Assembly (NCBI RefSeq): GCF_019049255.1
Contig: NZ_JAGMUJ010000070.1
Location: 33,444-97,443, forward strand
Origin: Streptomyces sp. AC558_RSS880
GTDB lineage: Bacteria > Actinomycetota > Actinomycetes > Streptomycetales > Streptomycetaceae
Reading direction: 5' to 3'
DNA length: 64,000 nucleotides
The stretch's first letter is position 1. Each line of letters begins with the position of its first letter. Under the pieces are notes generated by a model. It had not been told where the DNA came from. It did not search any database and saw nothing but the letters and a program-made list of their open reading frames with translations. Positions 35,807 to 44,739 of this stretch are shown here, in pieces. The translations under genes and the position numbers were made by a program.

Positions 35807-36241
35807 TCAGCGACCGGCTGACGCCGGTCGGCTCTTGACGGGCGTGGCCGCGGCCTGTGGCGCCCGGCCGTATCGTTCGCGGGATTCCTCGATGTGTTCC
35901 AGGTACCGGCGAGTCCATGCGCACATGCCGTAGACGGTGTGCCGCAGCTCCTGACCCGCGTCCGTGAGCGCGTATTCCACGCGCGGCGGCACGGTCGGGT
36001 AGACGGTGCGCTCGACGAGCCCATCGCGTTCGAGGCCGCGCAGCGTCTGTGTGAGCATCTTGTGGCTGATGCCCTCCACCTCACCGCGAAGTTGCGTGAA
36101 GCGCAGGGTGCGCTCGCCGAGGGTGCTGACCACCAGCAGCGTCCACTTGTTCGCGATGCCGGAGAAGATCTCACGCGCGAGGGAGTGGGCGCGTGTCACA
36201 TCGGCGTCCTCCGAAGCGCGCCTGACCTCTTCGGTAACCAC
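35807..36241 (-). CDS. HxlR-family transcriptional regulator
   Basis: This 144-aa winged-helix protein has the HxlR pattern: IANKWTLLVVSTLGERTLRF, ISHKMLTQTLRGLERDGLVE and YPTVPPRVEYALTDAGQEL. The GTG at 36241 has AAGGG 6 nt upstream. It diverges from a VOC protein with ACGGT/ACCGT half-sites near 36297-36325. It probably senses a reactive small molecule and controls that gene. Confidence 0.92.
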   Translation of the reverse strand: MVTEEVRRASEDADVTRAHSLAREIFSGIANKWTLLVVSTLGERTLRFTQLRGEVEGISHKMLTQTLRGLERDGLVERTVYPTVPPRVEYALTDAGQELRHTVYGMCAWTRRYLEHIEESRERYGRAPQAAATPVKSRPASAGR

Positions 36242-36336
36242 CAGGTGCCCTTCTCTCGCAAAAGTGCGTTCTTCCCTCTGGCCTCTTCACTCTCCTACGG
36301 TTCCCAGGTATTCACAAGTTACCGTGAGGACACGCC

Positions 36337-36714
36337 ATGACCATTCTCAAGACGTACGCCCGCCTGTGGACCGACGAGTTGGACAGGTCGCTGGCATTGC
36401 TGCGTGAACTGACCGGCGCAGAGCCCGATCTCCGCTTCGCCTTCGACTCCATCGAACTCGCAGCGATCGGTGACTTCCTCGTCATCGCAGGGCCGCCTGC
36501 GGAGCGTGCCCGCTATTCCCACGCCAGCGCCACCGTGATCGTCGACGACCTCGATACCCTGATCAAGACGCTCGCGACCGCCGACGCCGAGATCACCACA
36601 CCGGAAAGCGCCAGCGTCACCGGTCGGTTCCTGTACGCGCGCCATCACGGTGGCGCAGAGGTCGAGTACGTGGAATGGGTCCCGGAGTTGGTGGAGCGCA
36701 TCGTGCGGGCGTAG
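36337..36714 (+). CDS. VOC-superfamily (glyoxalase-like) protein
   Basis: This 125-aa protein has two beta-alpha-beta-beta-beta modules: TYARLWTDELDRSLALLREL and YSHASATVIVDDLDTLIKTL. Metal ligands are hard to place (Glu in ELAAIGDFLVIAG, HHGGAEVEYVEW at the end). Such proteins bind or isomerise small electrophiles or sequester antibiotics. Divergent from HxlR, its likely repressor. Confidence 0.88.
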   Translation: MTILKTYARLWTDELDRSLALLRELTGAEPDLRFAFDSIELAAIGDFLVIAGPPAERARYSHASATVIVDDLDTLIKTLATADAEITTPESASVTGRFLYARHHGGAEVEYVEWVPELVERIVRA

Positions 36715-36965
36715 CCAGTGCGTCCGTGCCCCCGACGAGCCCGGGGCACGGACTCTCCGTCATGTCGGCGGCGTGTACGCCAACTGCTGCCGCAGCAGCC
36801 GCTCCACCGCTCCCGTGTCACCGGTCGCCACGGTGCAGGCACGAGCCGGGGGCTACCGGTCAGCTCGTGTCCTGTGGATAAAGAATCGAAGAGAGGTGCC
36901 TGCTGACCTGCGAAGATGGGAGTTCCCACACAACCATCACGCACACTCGGCAAGGCACCTCGTAA

Positions 36966-37450
36966 ATGAAAGTTTGCCACACTCCGGCGGCTGTCTCCGC
37001 TGCGTTCGATGACGCGAATCTGATCGCGCATGCCGGGCTGGTCCCGGTGATGCGGCTGGCCGAGCGGTGCGGGCTGTCGCGGCTGATCGCGGGGAAGGCG
37101 AAGCTGACCGGGGCGAAGAACGGCGCGGGTGCGGCGGCGGACGCCAAGGTCACCAGCATCGTGGGCGGCATGGTCGTGGGCGCGGACAGCATCGACGATC
37201 TGGACGTCCTGTCGGACGCGAACGGACTGCCCCTCCTCGTCGGCATCTCGGCCGCCAACACCCACGACAGCGAAGGGCTGAAGCCGATGGTGGAGGGTCA
37301 CCACACGAGACACGACCCCCACAACGGCCGCTACTTCAAGCCCCAGCGCCTGCACGCGGATAAAGCCTAAGACCGCGCTGACCTGCGCGGATGGCTCCGT
37401 GGCAAGCGCATCGGCGTGCGCATCGCCCGCAAGGGCATCGAGTCCAGTGA
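36966..37450 (+). pseudogene. IS1380-IS5 chimeric transposase remnant
   Basis: The frame begins as IS1380 (AVSAAFDDANLIAHAGLVPV, MRLAERCGLS, VGADSIDDLDVL) and passes in frame at about 37212 into IS5 (SDANGLPLLVGISAANTHDS, RYFKPQRLHADKA). A stop at 37368-37370 replaces Tyr in DKAYD (TAA for TAC). IS5 homology continues (RGKRIGVRIARKGIESS) until 37448, where an intact IS5-like element starts. Confidence 0.75.
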
Positions 37451-38322
37451 GCTTTTTCAGCGCTGACGCTCCAGGGTGAGGACGGCGGCAGCGATTGACG
37501 AGAGGCGGTTCGGGCCGCATCGGGCTCGGCGGAAGATCCGCCAGGACTTCAGCCTTGCGACACCTCGTTCGACCGGTGCCCGCGCTGCTGACAGAGCTCG
37601 GTTGACCGTCCGCTGTGCGGGAGTGAACTCTCCGAGAGGTGGGCGTCCGACCGGCGTGGTCACCCAGGGGCCGGCTCCGATGCAGGCGCGGTCGGCGAGG
37701 ACGGGCACGCCTTGGCGTTCACAGATCCGGATGACGCGGTGGGTGCGGGCGGCGATGAGGTCGTGGGTGAGGCCGGGCAAGGCGGGCGAGATCCACAGCA
37801 GCTTGCCCGCGGGATCGGCCACGACCTGCACGTTCACGCCGTGTCGGCGGTGCTTGTGGGAGAAGTCGGCCCGGCTGTCGCCCACCCGGTCGCACCCGGC
37901 GGGTGTTCCGTCGAGCAGGACGTGGTCGGGGTCGGTCTCCCGCAGGATGCGCAGCAGGCCGGGCGCCCGCCGGGACAGGTGGTCGACGACGGCGGTGACG
38001 TAGGCGTGGGCGGTGCCGACGGATATCCCGAACCCGGCGGCGATCTGCGCCGGCGGGTCGTGCCGGCGCAGGCAGACCAGGGCGACGAGACCACGCTGGT
38101 GAGGCGGGAGCTTGCAGCGGCGGTCACCCTCACGGGTGACGATGAGCATGGTGACCCACTCGACCAGCGCGCGAGGCAGGTCGAGTACGGCAGGACAGGG
38201 AACCAACGAGGCTCCTGTGCTGATGAGTTGAGACGTCGAACACCTCTCTCAACGGCACGGGGGCCTCGTCCGTTGCGGGACGCCAGCCCGTCGCCCGATC
38301 AGTGGCCGCCCTGAAAGGGCTC
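37449..38322 (-). mobile_element. IS5-like element (DDE_4 type), apparently intact, AGT target duplication
   Basis: Ends GAGCTTTTTCAGCG (37449-37462) and GAGCCCTTTCAGGG (reverse complement of 38309-38322) form a terminal inverted repeat. AGT flanks both sides (37446-37448 and 38323-38325), a 3-bp target duplication. The element is 874 bp with one complete transposase. A truncated relative lies at 55186-55345. Confidence 0.85.
37457..38206 (-). CDS. IS5-like DDE_4 transposase
   Basis: This 249-aa protein has an HTH_Tnp_4 N-terminal region (LPPHQRGLVALVCLRRHDPP, IAAGFGISVGTAHAYVTAVV), first Asp in VLLDGTPAGCD, DSRADFSHKHRRHGVNVQVV, second Asp in LPGLTHDLIAARTH and Glu in APVERGVARLKSW. The TTG at 38206 follows AGGAG 6 nt away; the element at 55186 begins its frame the same way. 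The frame is complete and the flanking duplication is intact, so this copy may be active. Confidence 0.85.
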   Translation of the reverse strand: MVPCPAVLDLPRALVEWVTMLIVTREGDRRCKLPPHQRGLVALVCLRRHDPPAQIAAGFGISVGTAHAYVTAVVDHLSRRAPGLLRILRETDPDHVLLDGTPAGCDRVGDSRADFSHKHRRHGVNVQVVADPAGKLLWISPALPGLTHDLIAARTHRVIRICERQGVPVLADRACIGAGPWVTTPVGRPPLGEFTPAQRTVNRALSAARAPVERGVARLKSWRIFRRARCGPNRLSSIAAAVLTLERQR

Positions 38323-38656
38323 AGTGATCCGCGCTCATCCGGCGCATCAGCCCCCAGCCTCCGAGCAACAGCACCACGCCGCCGCCGAGGCAGGAACCCC
38401 CAATGATCAATGAGTCCCGCTGCGTACTCTCGTTGCGCCGTGTCATTTCTTCGTATCCGGCCGATGAACGCTGCTCATTGACGGTGATTACGCATTGGTC
38501 TCCAGGGCGCATGACCTTGCCGTCACACGTCGGAGGTCCATCACCCGTGGTGACCAGCCCGGCGATCAACACGACCGTCCCGGTGAACGATGCACCGAAC
38601 CCGGCTGTCAGCATCAGCGGGGTGACGAGCAGCACGCCCAGTCTTCCGGGGGTCAT
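38321..38656 (-). CDS. Small membrane protein, C-terminus at IS insertion
   Basis: This 111-aa protein has an N-terminal hydrophobic segment (LGVLLVTPLMLTAGFGASFT with VVLIAGLV), an outer domain with two Cys (PPTCDGKVMRPGDQCVITV) and a C-terminal membrane helix (LIIGGSCLGGGVVLLLGGWG). Such two-helix proteins with a Cys-pair loop are common in Streptomyces but lack known function. The ATG at 38656 has AAGGGA upstream. The stop codon is formed by the IS end plus target duplication at 38321-38323, so the original C-terminus was probably changed. Confidence 0.7.
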   Translation of the reverse strand: MTPGRLGVLLVTPLMLTAGFGASFTGTVVLIAGLVTTGDGPPTCDGKVMRPGDQCVITVNEQRSSAGYEEMTRRNESTQRDSLIIGGSCLGGGVVLLLGGWGLMRRMSADH

Positions 38657-38896
38657 CGTGAGTCCCTTCGCGAGGGTGCTGTCCTGTCGTCGTACCGCGT
38701 GAGAAGCGCCGCCGCCAAGGCGAGGAGCCGTTCGCTCCAGATTAGCGCCGCTTCGTAGTCGTTCCCTCGGGTGCCTGCCAGAGAACGGTGGCACGGGTTC
38801 TGGCTGGAACGCTGGCGGTGCAAAGGGCGAAGGCGTGTCAAGGGGCCGGGTGGAGACCCCAAGGACGGGCCGAGGGCGCCCCGCCAAAGTCGGAGA

Positions 38897-39202
38897 TCAC
38901 GGCCTGCCGCCACGACCAGCTCACCGGCCGTCTTCGCGCGGTCGGCGTCGGCGCGATCGCCGACCTGGGCTTCGTCGCCCTCGACGACAGCGGCCCGGAC
39001 GCCGACCCGGTAGTGATCACCGGCTACAAGGCCGCCCGCAACCGGCCGCTCATCCGTGGCCAGAAGCCGTCCACCAAGGCGCTGGCCGCCGTCCGGGCGC
39101 CGGTCGAGCACGGGTTCGCGCACCTGAAGAACTGGCGCGTGCTCACCAAGGTCCGCGCCGCCCCGAAATGGGTGTGGGTGAACGTCCCGCAGGCCTTTCG
39201 CG
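38897..39202 (+). pseudogene. DDE_4-type transposase, C-terminal half
   Basis: VGVGAIADLGFVALDD, PVVITGYKAARNRPLIRGQK and VRAPVEHGFAHLKNWRVLTK match the C-terminal half (with the Glu motif) of the family whose N-terminal half is at 7344-7711. The N-terminal half is missing here. It runs into the left end of an IS6 element at 39203. Confidence 0.75.
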
Positions 39203-39942
39203 GGCATTGTCACGTTGACTGACCGGGTGGAATGATCTTCGGGTTGATCATGGTGGAGAGGGCCATCCGTGGGAAGTACGTCGACGTCGTACAAGGGGCA
39301 CCAGTAACCGGTCGAGGTCATCTCCCACTGCGTGTGGTTGCACCACCGCTTCCCGCTGTCGTTCCGCGAGGTCGAGGAACTGATGCTCGAGCGTGGCGTG
39401 ACGGTCTCCTATGAGACGGTGCGGCGGTGGTGCGGGAAGTTCGGGCAGGCCGCCTACGCCGACTCGCTGCGCCGCCGGGACAGGGGTGCGGCCAAGCGTT
39501 TCTTCCGCAGGCTGATGAAGAGGACCGGTGCGGTGCCGCGGGTGGTGGCCACCGACAGGTTCCGCTCCCACGGTGCGGCCCACCGTGAGGTCATGCCCTC
39601 GGTGGAACATCGCTCGCACAAGGGTCTGAACAACCGGGCGGAGAACAGCCACCGGCCCACCCGCCAGCGCGAACGCGCGATGAAGGGCTTCCACGGTACC
39701 GGCGCGGGGCCCAGCGGTTCCCGTCCCCTTCAGCGGCATCGCACCCCACTTCCGGCCCCGTCGCCATCTGATGCCCGCACACGACCACCGAGCCGAGAGG
39801 ACCGTCCGCTTCGCCGTCTGGGACCAGATCACCGGCGCTGTCGGCCGGCCCACCGCGGCCTGACTCCAGGCCCGAAACGCAAGCCCACCACGCCCCTGAC
39901 ACACCGTCAGACATTCACCCCCCCCAACAACGCGACAGCGCC
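39203..39942 (+). mobile_element. IS6-family element, deleted derivative (740 bp)
   Basis: The left end GGCATTGTCACGTTGACTGA and the right end (reverse complement GGCGCTGTCGCGTTGTTGGG, ending 39942) are recognisable inverted repeats. Length is below the 858-bp copy because the transposase has a large internal deletion. It belongs to a different lineage from the copies at 5250 and 29478 (TGACCGGGTGGAATGATCTT at the left end). No 8-bp duplication. Confidence 0.85.
39269..39862 (+). pseudogene. IS6-family transposase with stop, deletion and frameshift
   Basis: From GTG 39269 the frame reads the family start (GSTSTSYKGHQ) but TAA at 39308-39310 replaces Tyr of RYPVEV. After FGQAAYADSLRRR about 43 codons are missing, including WHLDEVFIKI with the first Asp, and the frame resumes at DRGAAKRFFRRLMKR. 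VATDRF and RAEN are kept. Near 39700 an indel in GFHGTGAG breaks the C-terminal frame. Clearly inactive. Confidence 0.85.
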
Positions 39943-39948
39943 CTCCCT

Positions 39949-40150
39949 GTCGCTGGAACGGATGCGCGACACCGGCATGGTCGTCGAACGCGGGAAGCAG
40001 CGCACCGACTCCACCCAGGTTCCAGCCGCCGCGCGGGACCTCGCCCGCCTGGAGTTGGTCCTCGAAGCAGTACATGCAGCGCTGGAGGAAGCCACCCAGC
40101 GAGTGCCTGACATCTTGGACGGCCTGGTGGATGCCGATCCCTGGCAGCAG
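39949..40150 (+). pseudogene. IS1182-family transposase fragment
   Basis: VVERGKQRTDSTQVPAAARD and LARLELVLEAVHAALEEAT match the central IS1182 region carrying the catalytic Asp (GxQRTDSTHV in relatives). Both sides are missing; it begins just after the IS6 end and changes to ISAs1-like sequence near 40150. Confidence 0.7.
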
Positions 40151-40164
40151 ATTCCGTTGCCGTC

Positions 40165-40440
40165 ACGCACCCACAACACCTGGCACGGCCGGGGCGAGAG
40201 CCGCCGGGTCAAGGTGCGCACGGTGAGCAATCTGCTCTTCCCCGGGGCCCGCCAAGCCGTCCAGCTCAAGCGTCGCCGAGTGGACCGCAAGACCAGCAAG
40301 ATCAGCGTCAAGACCGTCTACGCGGTCACCAACCTCACTGCCGAACAAGCCACACCCGCCAAGCTCGCGAGCTTGATCCGCGGCCACTGGAAGGTCGCGG
40401 CCCTGCCGGCGGGCCCGGACATTGCCGTCCGCATCCAACG
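40165..40440 (+). pseudogene. ISAs1-family transposase fragment
   Basis: RTHNTWHGRGESRRVKVRTV, LLFPGARQAVQLKRRR and VKTVYAVTNLTAEQATPAKL with LIRGHWKV match ISAs1 transposases (ETVYAITSL, IRGHWAIE). The ending (HHVRDVTFxED in relatives) is degraded. It is fused in frame to the IS1182 fragment. Confidence 0.7.
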
Positions 40441-40448
40441 CGACAGAA

Positions 40449-40496
40449 ACCGCGGAGAGGGCGGCCCGTTATCAACACGGCCGCCCTCTCCGCGGT
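40449..40496. terminator. Strong 18-bp stem-loop, transcription terminator
   Basis: ACCGCGGAGAGGGCGGCC (40449-40466) pairs perfectly with GGCCGCCCTCTCCGCGGT (40479-40496), loop 12 nt. It lies 8 bp after the lipase stop (minus strand) and can act in both directions. Confidence 0.85.
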
Positions 40497-40503
40497 GAGA
40501 AAA

Positions 40504-41397
40504 CTACCTGCTGGAGTGCCAGTAAACGGCCTGACGTGCCCGCTCAAGCGGTGCACCCCGGTCGGCCCAGCCGCTCCACGTACCACTACCGGTCTTAGTT
40601 CGACCGAGATAAGTGCCGCTTCGGAGGCTCTTCAGTTCCGTGTGGTCGATCGACCTTGCGCCGTTGGCGTTGTACTGGAGTTTGTGCTTCGCGTCGACCC
40701 CGACTCCAGAATTCTCCGAAACCGTGGCATCGTCGTAAGACGAGACTACCGTCCAGTCCGTTCCCATGCGCGAGATCGACGGCTTCTCCGGAAGTCTTTC
40801 GAGGAAGACACTGCCCGGAGTCATTTGCGAACACTGTTTCTGCCCGCGGAAGGCTGCCTTGCACCCGAGGAGCTGTAGCCCGTTCGCCCCATTGTGCGGA
40901 GTGCCGAGCGTGACAACGTCCTCAATGTAGAGGTACGGCGGAAAGCCCGAGGCGCCGTTCCTGACGTTGTACAGCGCGGAGCGGATCACGAGGCCACCCA
41001 TGGAATGGGCAACCACGTCGACCTTCCTGCCGTGACGGGAGTAGTTGTTGTAGATACGGTTGGCGAGTGCCTTGGCTACCGTCGTGATGGACGTTCCACG
41101 TGTACCGTTGTACTTGTAGGTGCAGTTCTTTCCCTCAGAGTAGTAGCCGAACGTGACCAGGCCGCCGGTCCAGTCTTTGTTCTTGAAGTGCGTACGCGCG
41201 CTCGACCAGTAGCTGGAACAGTCCGTATCCGCCGCGCCACTTGGGTCGAATCCGTGGACAAAGAACACCACGTTGTTTTTGGAGTTGGACCGACTCGGCG
41301 CGTCCGCGGCGCTTGCCGGGGCAGCTACCGCCAAGGTAATCGCTACGGCGAGAAGTGTGCTGATGAACAACGCGGTTGATCTTCGAGATCGTTGCAT
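40504..41397 (-). CDS. Secreted lipase/esterase
   Basis: This 297-aa alpha/beta hydrolase has a Sec signal peptide (basic MQRSRRS, hydrophobic ALFISTLLAVAITLAV, cleavage after APASA at about residue 30). The oxyanion region is VVFFVHGFDP, and nucleophile Ser132 lies in VVAHSMGGLVIRSA. Four Cys in the mature part suggest disulfides. It resembles triacylglycerol lipase/PGAP1-like extracellular esterases. The ATG at 41397 follows GGAAGG. Third-position G/C is visibly lower than in neighbours (AACAACGTGGTGTTC style), hinting at horizontal origin. A strong terminator follows. Confidence 0.88.
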   Translation of the reverse strand: MQRSRRSTALFISTLLAVAITLAVAAPASAADAPSRSNSKNNVVFFVHGFDPSGAADTDCSSYWSSARTHFKNKDWTGGLVTFGYYSEGKNCTYKYNGTRGTSITTVAKALANRIYNNYSRHGRKVDVVAHSMGGLVIRSALYNVRNGASGFPPYLYIEDVVTLGTPHNGANGLQLLGCKAAFRGQKQCSQMTPGSVFLERLPEKPSISRMGTDWTVVSSYDDATVSENSGVGVDAKHKLQYNANGARSIDHTELKSLRSGTYLGRTKTGSGTWSGWADRGAPLERARQAVYWHSSR

Positions 41398-41804
41398 GAG
41401 CCTACCTTCCAGGTACTCAGGTGGAACTCGTAGGGATCGGGCCTTCGATCACGAGGGCGGGCCGGTTCTCAGGTTTTCTGCCGAACCTCGAATCGCACCC
41501 GGGATCCCCCTCTGCCCCCGGTGGCCCGGTACCGAAGATTACGTGGCGGACTGAAGACGGGCATGTCACGCGAACACGTGACAACGCCGGCGCTCCTGTA
41601 CCCATGTGAGTCTTTTGCCTGGAAGCAGGTTCATTTGCCCCGTAACAGTGGCGGGGAGATGTCACCCGCACCCTGCCGGTCCCACTCGCGTTCGTTTAGG
41701 TTGGGAAGCGGGTCCCATCGACATGCGGGGGGCACACTGTGAGGAATGCGGCCAGATCCCTCGATCTGCTCAGCAGAGGTGGGAATTCCCTTGATGGAGG
41801 CGGC
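41398..41804. other. Intergenic region between divergent lipase and sensor kinase
   Basis: It should hold the promoters of both genes. No clear inverted repeat or consensus was found. GTG 41739 opens a longer version of the kinase frame and has a G-rich stretch upstream. Confidence 0.45.
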
Positions 41805-42947
41805 GTGACGCGGGGGCCCGCCCAACTCCAGCTTCGGCGTAGGTCCGCGCGCCTGGCCGCTGTCCTGAGGGCAGCCACTGCCGTCGGAGCAGCCCTGGTC
41901 GCCGTGGTCGGCTTCGCACCGCCCGCCCGCTCCGTCTGGGTGGCCGTCGCGGTCGTCGGACTGCTTCTGTGGAGCGGCCTGTTCACCGTTCTGACACTCA
42001 GGCCAGAACCTCGTCCCTGGCTCTACGCCGGTGATGTCGCCGTCGTTCTCGTGCTCTGCCTGGCGCAGGGCAATCTTGTCCCGGCCGAGGTCCTGGAAGC
42101 GAGTGCGGGCTCCGGATGGATCGACATGGTCGCCAGCACCGGTGTCTTCATCGCACAGTTCATGCTGCGTCAGCCCCTGGCGATGACCGCGGCGATCGCC
42201 ATCGCGGCGGCCCACGCGGTGGGCGGCGGCATACGAGAGGCCTCCGTCGTCCTGGTGCTCCAGGGGCTGCTCGCCGCCGCTGTCATGGTCCTGCTGCGGC
42301 ATGGAGCGCGTAGGGCGGATCTCGCGCTGGCCGAGGAGGCGTCGGCGCGTGCGTCGGCGCGGGCCCGGTCCGCCGCCCGCACCGACGAGCTGGACCAGCA
42401 GCGGCTGTTGCACGACACCGTGCTTGCCACGCTCACCATGGTGGGTACCGGCAGCATCACCCGTGACTCTGCCGCGCTGCCGGAACGGGCCGCAGCCGAC
42501 CTGGCCGTCATTGCGGACCTGCGGGCCCACCCCCACATCGCACGCGATGTGGCGCAGGTCCCAGCACCGCTGGATGTCGCGCTGCGCACCGTCGTACTGA
42601 CGCGCCGCGTCGGCCTCCCCTCACTGGACATCGAGTTCGACGTGCCGCCGCTGGACCTGCCCCACGAGGTCGTGGTAGCCCTCTCGCAAGCGGTCGCCGA
42701 AACCCTGACCAACGTGGCCCAGCACGCGAACACCCGCGCTGCCCGAGTCTCGGCCCGACGCGTCGGGCAGGGCGTCGCCGTCGAAGTCTGCGACAGGGGA
42801 GGCGGGTTCGACCCTGTGGCTGTTCCCTCCCACCGGCGCGGCCTGCGGGAATCGGTTTACGGCCGGATGAGTGCCGTGGGCGGCAGCGCCCGAGCGGTAT
42901 CGTCTCCCGGCGCCGGCACCCGGGTCGTGCTGAGGTGGGAACCATGA
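41805..42947 (+). CDS. Membrane sensor histidine kinase
   Basis: This 380-aa kinase has about five N-terminal membrane segments (residues 20-165), a coiled Ala/Arg linker, the H-box QQRLLHDTVLATLTMV (His203, NarL/LiaS-like) and a HATPase domain with AVAETLTNVAQHA (N-box) and VCDRGGGFDP. The GTG at 41805 has GGAGG 4 nt upstream; GTG 41739 is the alternative. It overlaps the next gene by ATGA. Signal unknown. Confidence 0.87.
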   Translation: MTRGPAQLQLRRRSARLAAVLRAATAVGAALVAVVGFAPPARSVWVAVAVVGLLLWSGLFTVLTLRPEPRPWLYAGDVAVVLVLCLAQGNLVPAEVLEASAGSGWIDMVASTGVFIAQFMLRQPLAMTAAIAIAAAHAVGGGIREASVVLVLQGLLAAAVMVLLRHGARRADLALAEEASARASARARSAARTDELDQQRLLHDTVLATLTMVGTGSITRDSAALPERAAADLAVIADLRAHPHIARDVAQVPAPLDVALRTVVLTRRVGLPSLDIEFDVPPLDLPHEVVVALSQAVAETLTNVAQHANTRAARVSARRVGQGVAVEVCDRGGGFDPVAVPSHRRGLRESVYGRMSAVGGSARAVSSPGAGTRVVLRWEP

Positions 42948-44059
42948 GCGTCGTCGAGGGCGTGGTCGCCACCCGCTTTGCCCAGGCTGTCAATATCGGG
43001 CTGGTGGCGATCGTCGGCGTCTGGCACCTGGGTTTGGATACCCTGCTGGTGCTCAAGGGCTGGTCGGTGTACGAGCCGCGGGCCGTGGCCGCGGGCGCCT
43101 GGCTGGCCCTCACGGTCATCCAGGCGGCCGGTTCCATCCTGCTGCTGCGTTCCGCGCTCAGCACGCACACCGCGCGGATGCTTGCGGGGGCGGCGCTGGT
43201 CACCGGCATCGTCGCAACCGCCACATACCCGCCGGGTGGGGCGATCGGCGACGTGAGCTGGGCGTGGAACACCGTGGGTTGGTTCGGCGTGCTGCTTCTG
43301 ATGCAGCGTCCGCTGTGGGAACTGATCACCCTGCTCGGCGCCAACACGGCTGTCACGGCGGGCTTCCTGGCCGCCGACGGCGCGCTCGGCCATGTCACCG
43401 TCTCTCGTCTGCTGGCCGCGGTTTACACCACTGCCGGTATCCAGTTGACCTTCGCGTACCTGGCACGGCAGCTCAACGACGGTGCGCGGGAAGCCACCGA
43501 GATCGCTGCGGGACAGGCGGAGCACCTCGCCCGTGCCACCGCCGACGAGACCGTGCACGCCGAGCGCCAACGCCGCTACGAGTACCTGGGCAGCAGAGTG
43601 GAACCGCTGCTGCGTGGTCTGGCAGGACATCAACTGGACCCGGAGGACCCTGTCGTACGCCGGCGCGCCGCCGTGGAGGCGGCACGGCTGCGAAGGCTGT
43701 TCATGGAGACGGACGACACCCCGCACCCGCTCCTGCATGAACTGCGGGCCTGCGCCGATGTCGCTGAGCGGCGTGGTGTACGCGTGACCCTGCTGAGCTA
43801 CGGTGACTTGCCCGAACTGCCGTCGTCTGCCCGCCGAGAGCTGGCGGAGAGGGCCCTGTTGGTCCTGGCCACCGCCACCACCCAAGCGCGGGTGACCGTC
43901 GTGACGACTCCCGAGGAGGTTGTGGTGAGTGTGGTGGCCGACGCCCCGCCGGAGACGCTCGTGGAACCGCCGGGTCCCCTCACCGTGTCCTCCATGTACG
44001 ACCAGGAGGAGGACCAGTTGTGGTGGGAAACCCGATGGCCGGTACGACCGACTCCCTGA
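42944..44059 (+). CDS. Membrane protein with degenerate sensor-kinase-like domain
   Basis: This 371-aa protein has about five N-terminal membrane helices like the preceding kinase, then a cytosolic region (residues 180-371) predicted to resemble DHp/ATPase topology but lacking an H-box His motif and clear N and G boxes. It overlaps the kinase stop by ATGA and the response regulator start by 25 bp. Tight coupling suggests a partner or pseudokinase modulating the kinase. Function inferred only from context. Confidence 0.7.
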   Translation: MSVVEGVVATRFAQAVNIGLVAIVGVWHLGLDTLLVLKGWSVYEPRAVAAGAWLALTVIQAAGSILLLRSALSTHTARMLAGAALVTGIVATATYPPGGAIGDVSWAWNTVGWFGVLLLMQRPLWELITLLGANTAVTAGFLAADGALGHVTVSRLLAAVYTTAGIQLTFAYLARQLNDGAREATEIAAGQAEHLARATADETVHAERQRRYEYLGSRVEPLLRGLAGHQLDPEDPVVRRRAAVEAARLRRLFMETDDTPHPLLHELRACADVAERRGVRVTLLSYGDLPELPSSARRELAERALLVLATATTQARVTVVTTPEEVVVSVVADAPPETLVEPPGPLTVSSMYDQEEDQLWWETRWPVRPTP

Positions 44060-44712
44060 CCGTTGCCATCATCGACGATCACCCTGTCGTCATCGAAGGC
44101 ATTCAGACCTGGCTGTCCGAGGAGCCGCGCATCTCGGTGGTATACACCGGCGAATCCGCCGATGTGACGCCCGGCGTCGCCGATGTTCTTATTCTCGATC
44201 TGAATCTGCACGGCAGACTCGTCATCGGCGATATCGCCACGCTGGCCGCGGCGGGTCAACGGGTCATCGCCTTCTCGCAGTTCACCGAGCAGCGGGTGGT
44301 GCTCGAATCGCTGGAGGCCGGAGCATGCGAGTTCGTCGCGAAGAACGAAGGACGGGCGCACCTGGTGAACACGGTGCTGGCGGCGGCGGGAGACAGGCCG
44401 TACGTCACCCCGACGGCCGCCGGGGTTCTCGTAGGTGATCGCGGCTCGAACAGGCCCAGGCTGTCCTCGCAGGAACGTACCGCTCTGCTGTGGTGGTTCC
44501 AGTCCATGTCGAAGGCTTCGGTCGCCCGGCGCATGGGGGTGTCCGTTCACACCGTGGACGTGTACATCCGTCGGGCGAGAGTCAAGTACGCGCAGGTCGG
44601 CAGGTCCGCACCGACAAAGGCGGACATGCTGGCCCGGGCGATCGAAGACGGCTTGGTGAAGCCCGACGACATCACGGGCTACGAGTCAGCCGCGGTCGAC
44701 GTGGGTTCTTGA
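44035..44712 (+). CDS. LuxR/NarL-family response regulator
   Basis: This 225-aa protein has a receiver domain (IIDDHPVVIEGIQTWL; phospho-acceptor Asp55 in VLILDLNLHG) and a C-terminal LuxR-type HTH (SSQERTALLWWFQ, SKASVARRMGVSVHTVDVYI). The conserved receiver Lys lies in EFVAKNEG. The ATG at 44035 (MAGTTDS) is favoured; 44020 is possible. Third gene of the sensor/sensor-like/regulator operon. Confidence 0.9.
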   Translation: MAGTTDSLTVAIIDDHPVVIEGIQTWLSEEPRISVVYTGESADVTPGVADVLILDLNLHGRLVIGDIATLAAAGQRVIAFSQFTEQRVVLESLEAGACEFVAKNEGRAHLVNTVLAAAGDRPYVTPTAAGVLVGDRGSNRPRLSSQERTALLWWFQSMSKASVARRMGVSVHTVDVYIRRARVKYAQVGRSAPTKADMLARAIEDGLVKPDDITGYESAAVDVGS

Positions 44713-44739
44713 CACGGTCCGCAGTGCTGTCGCCCGATA

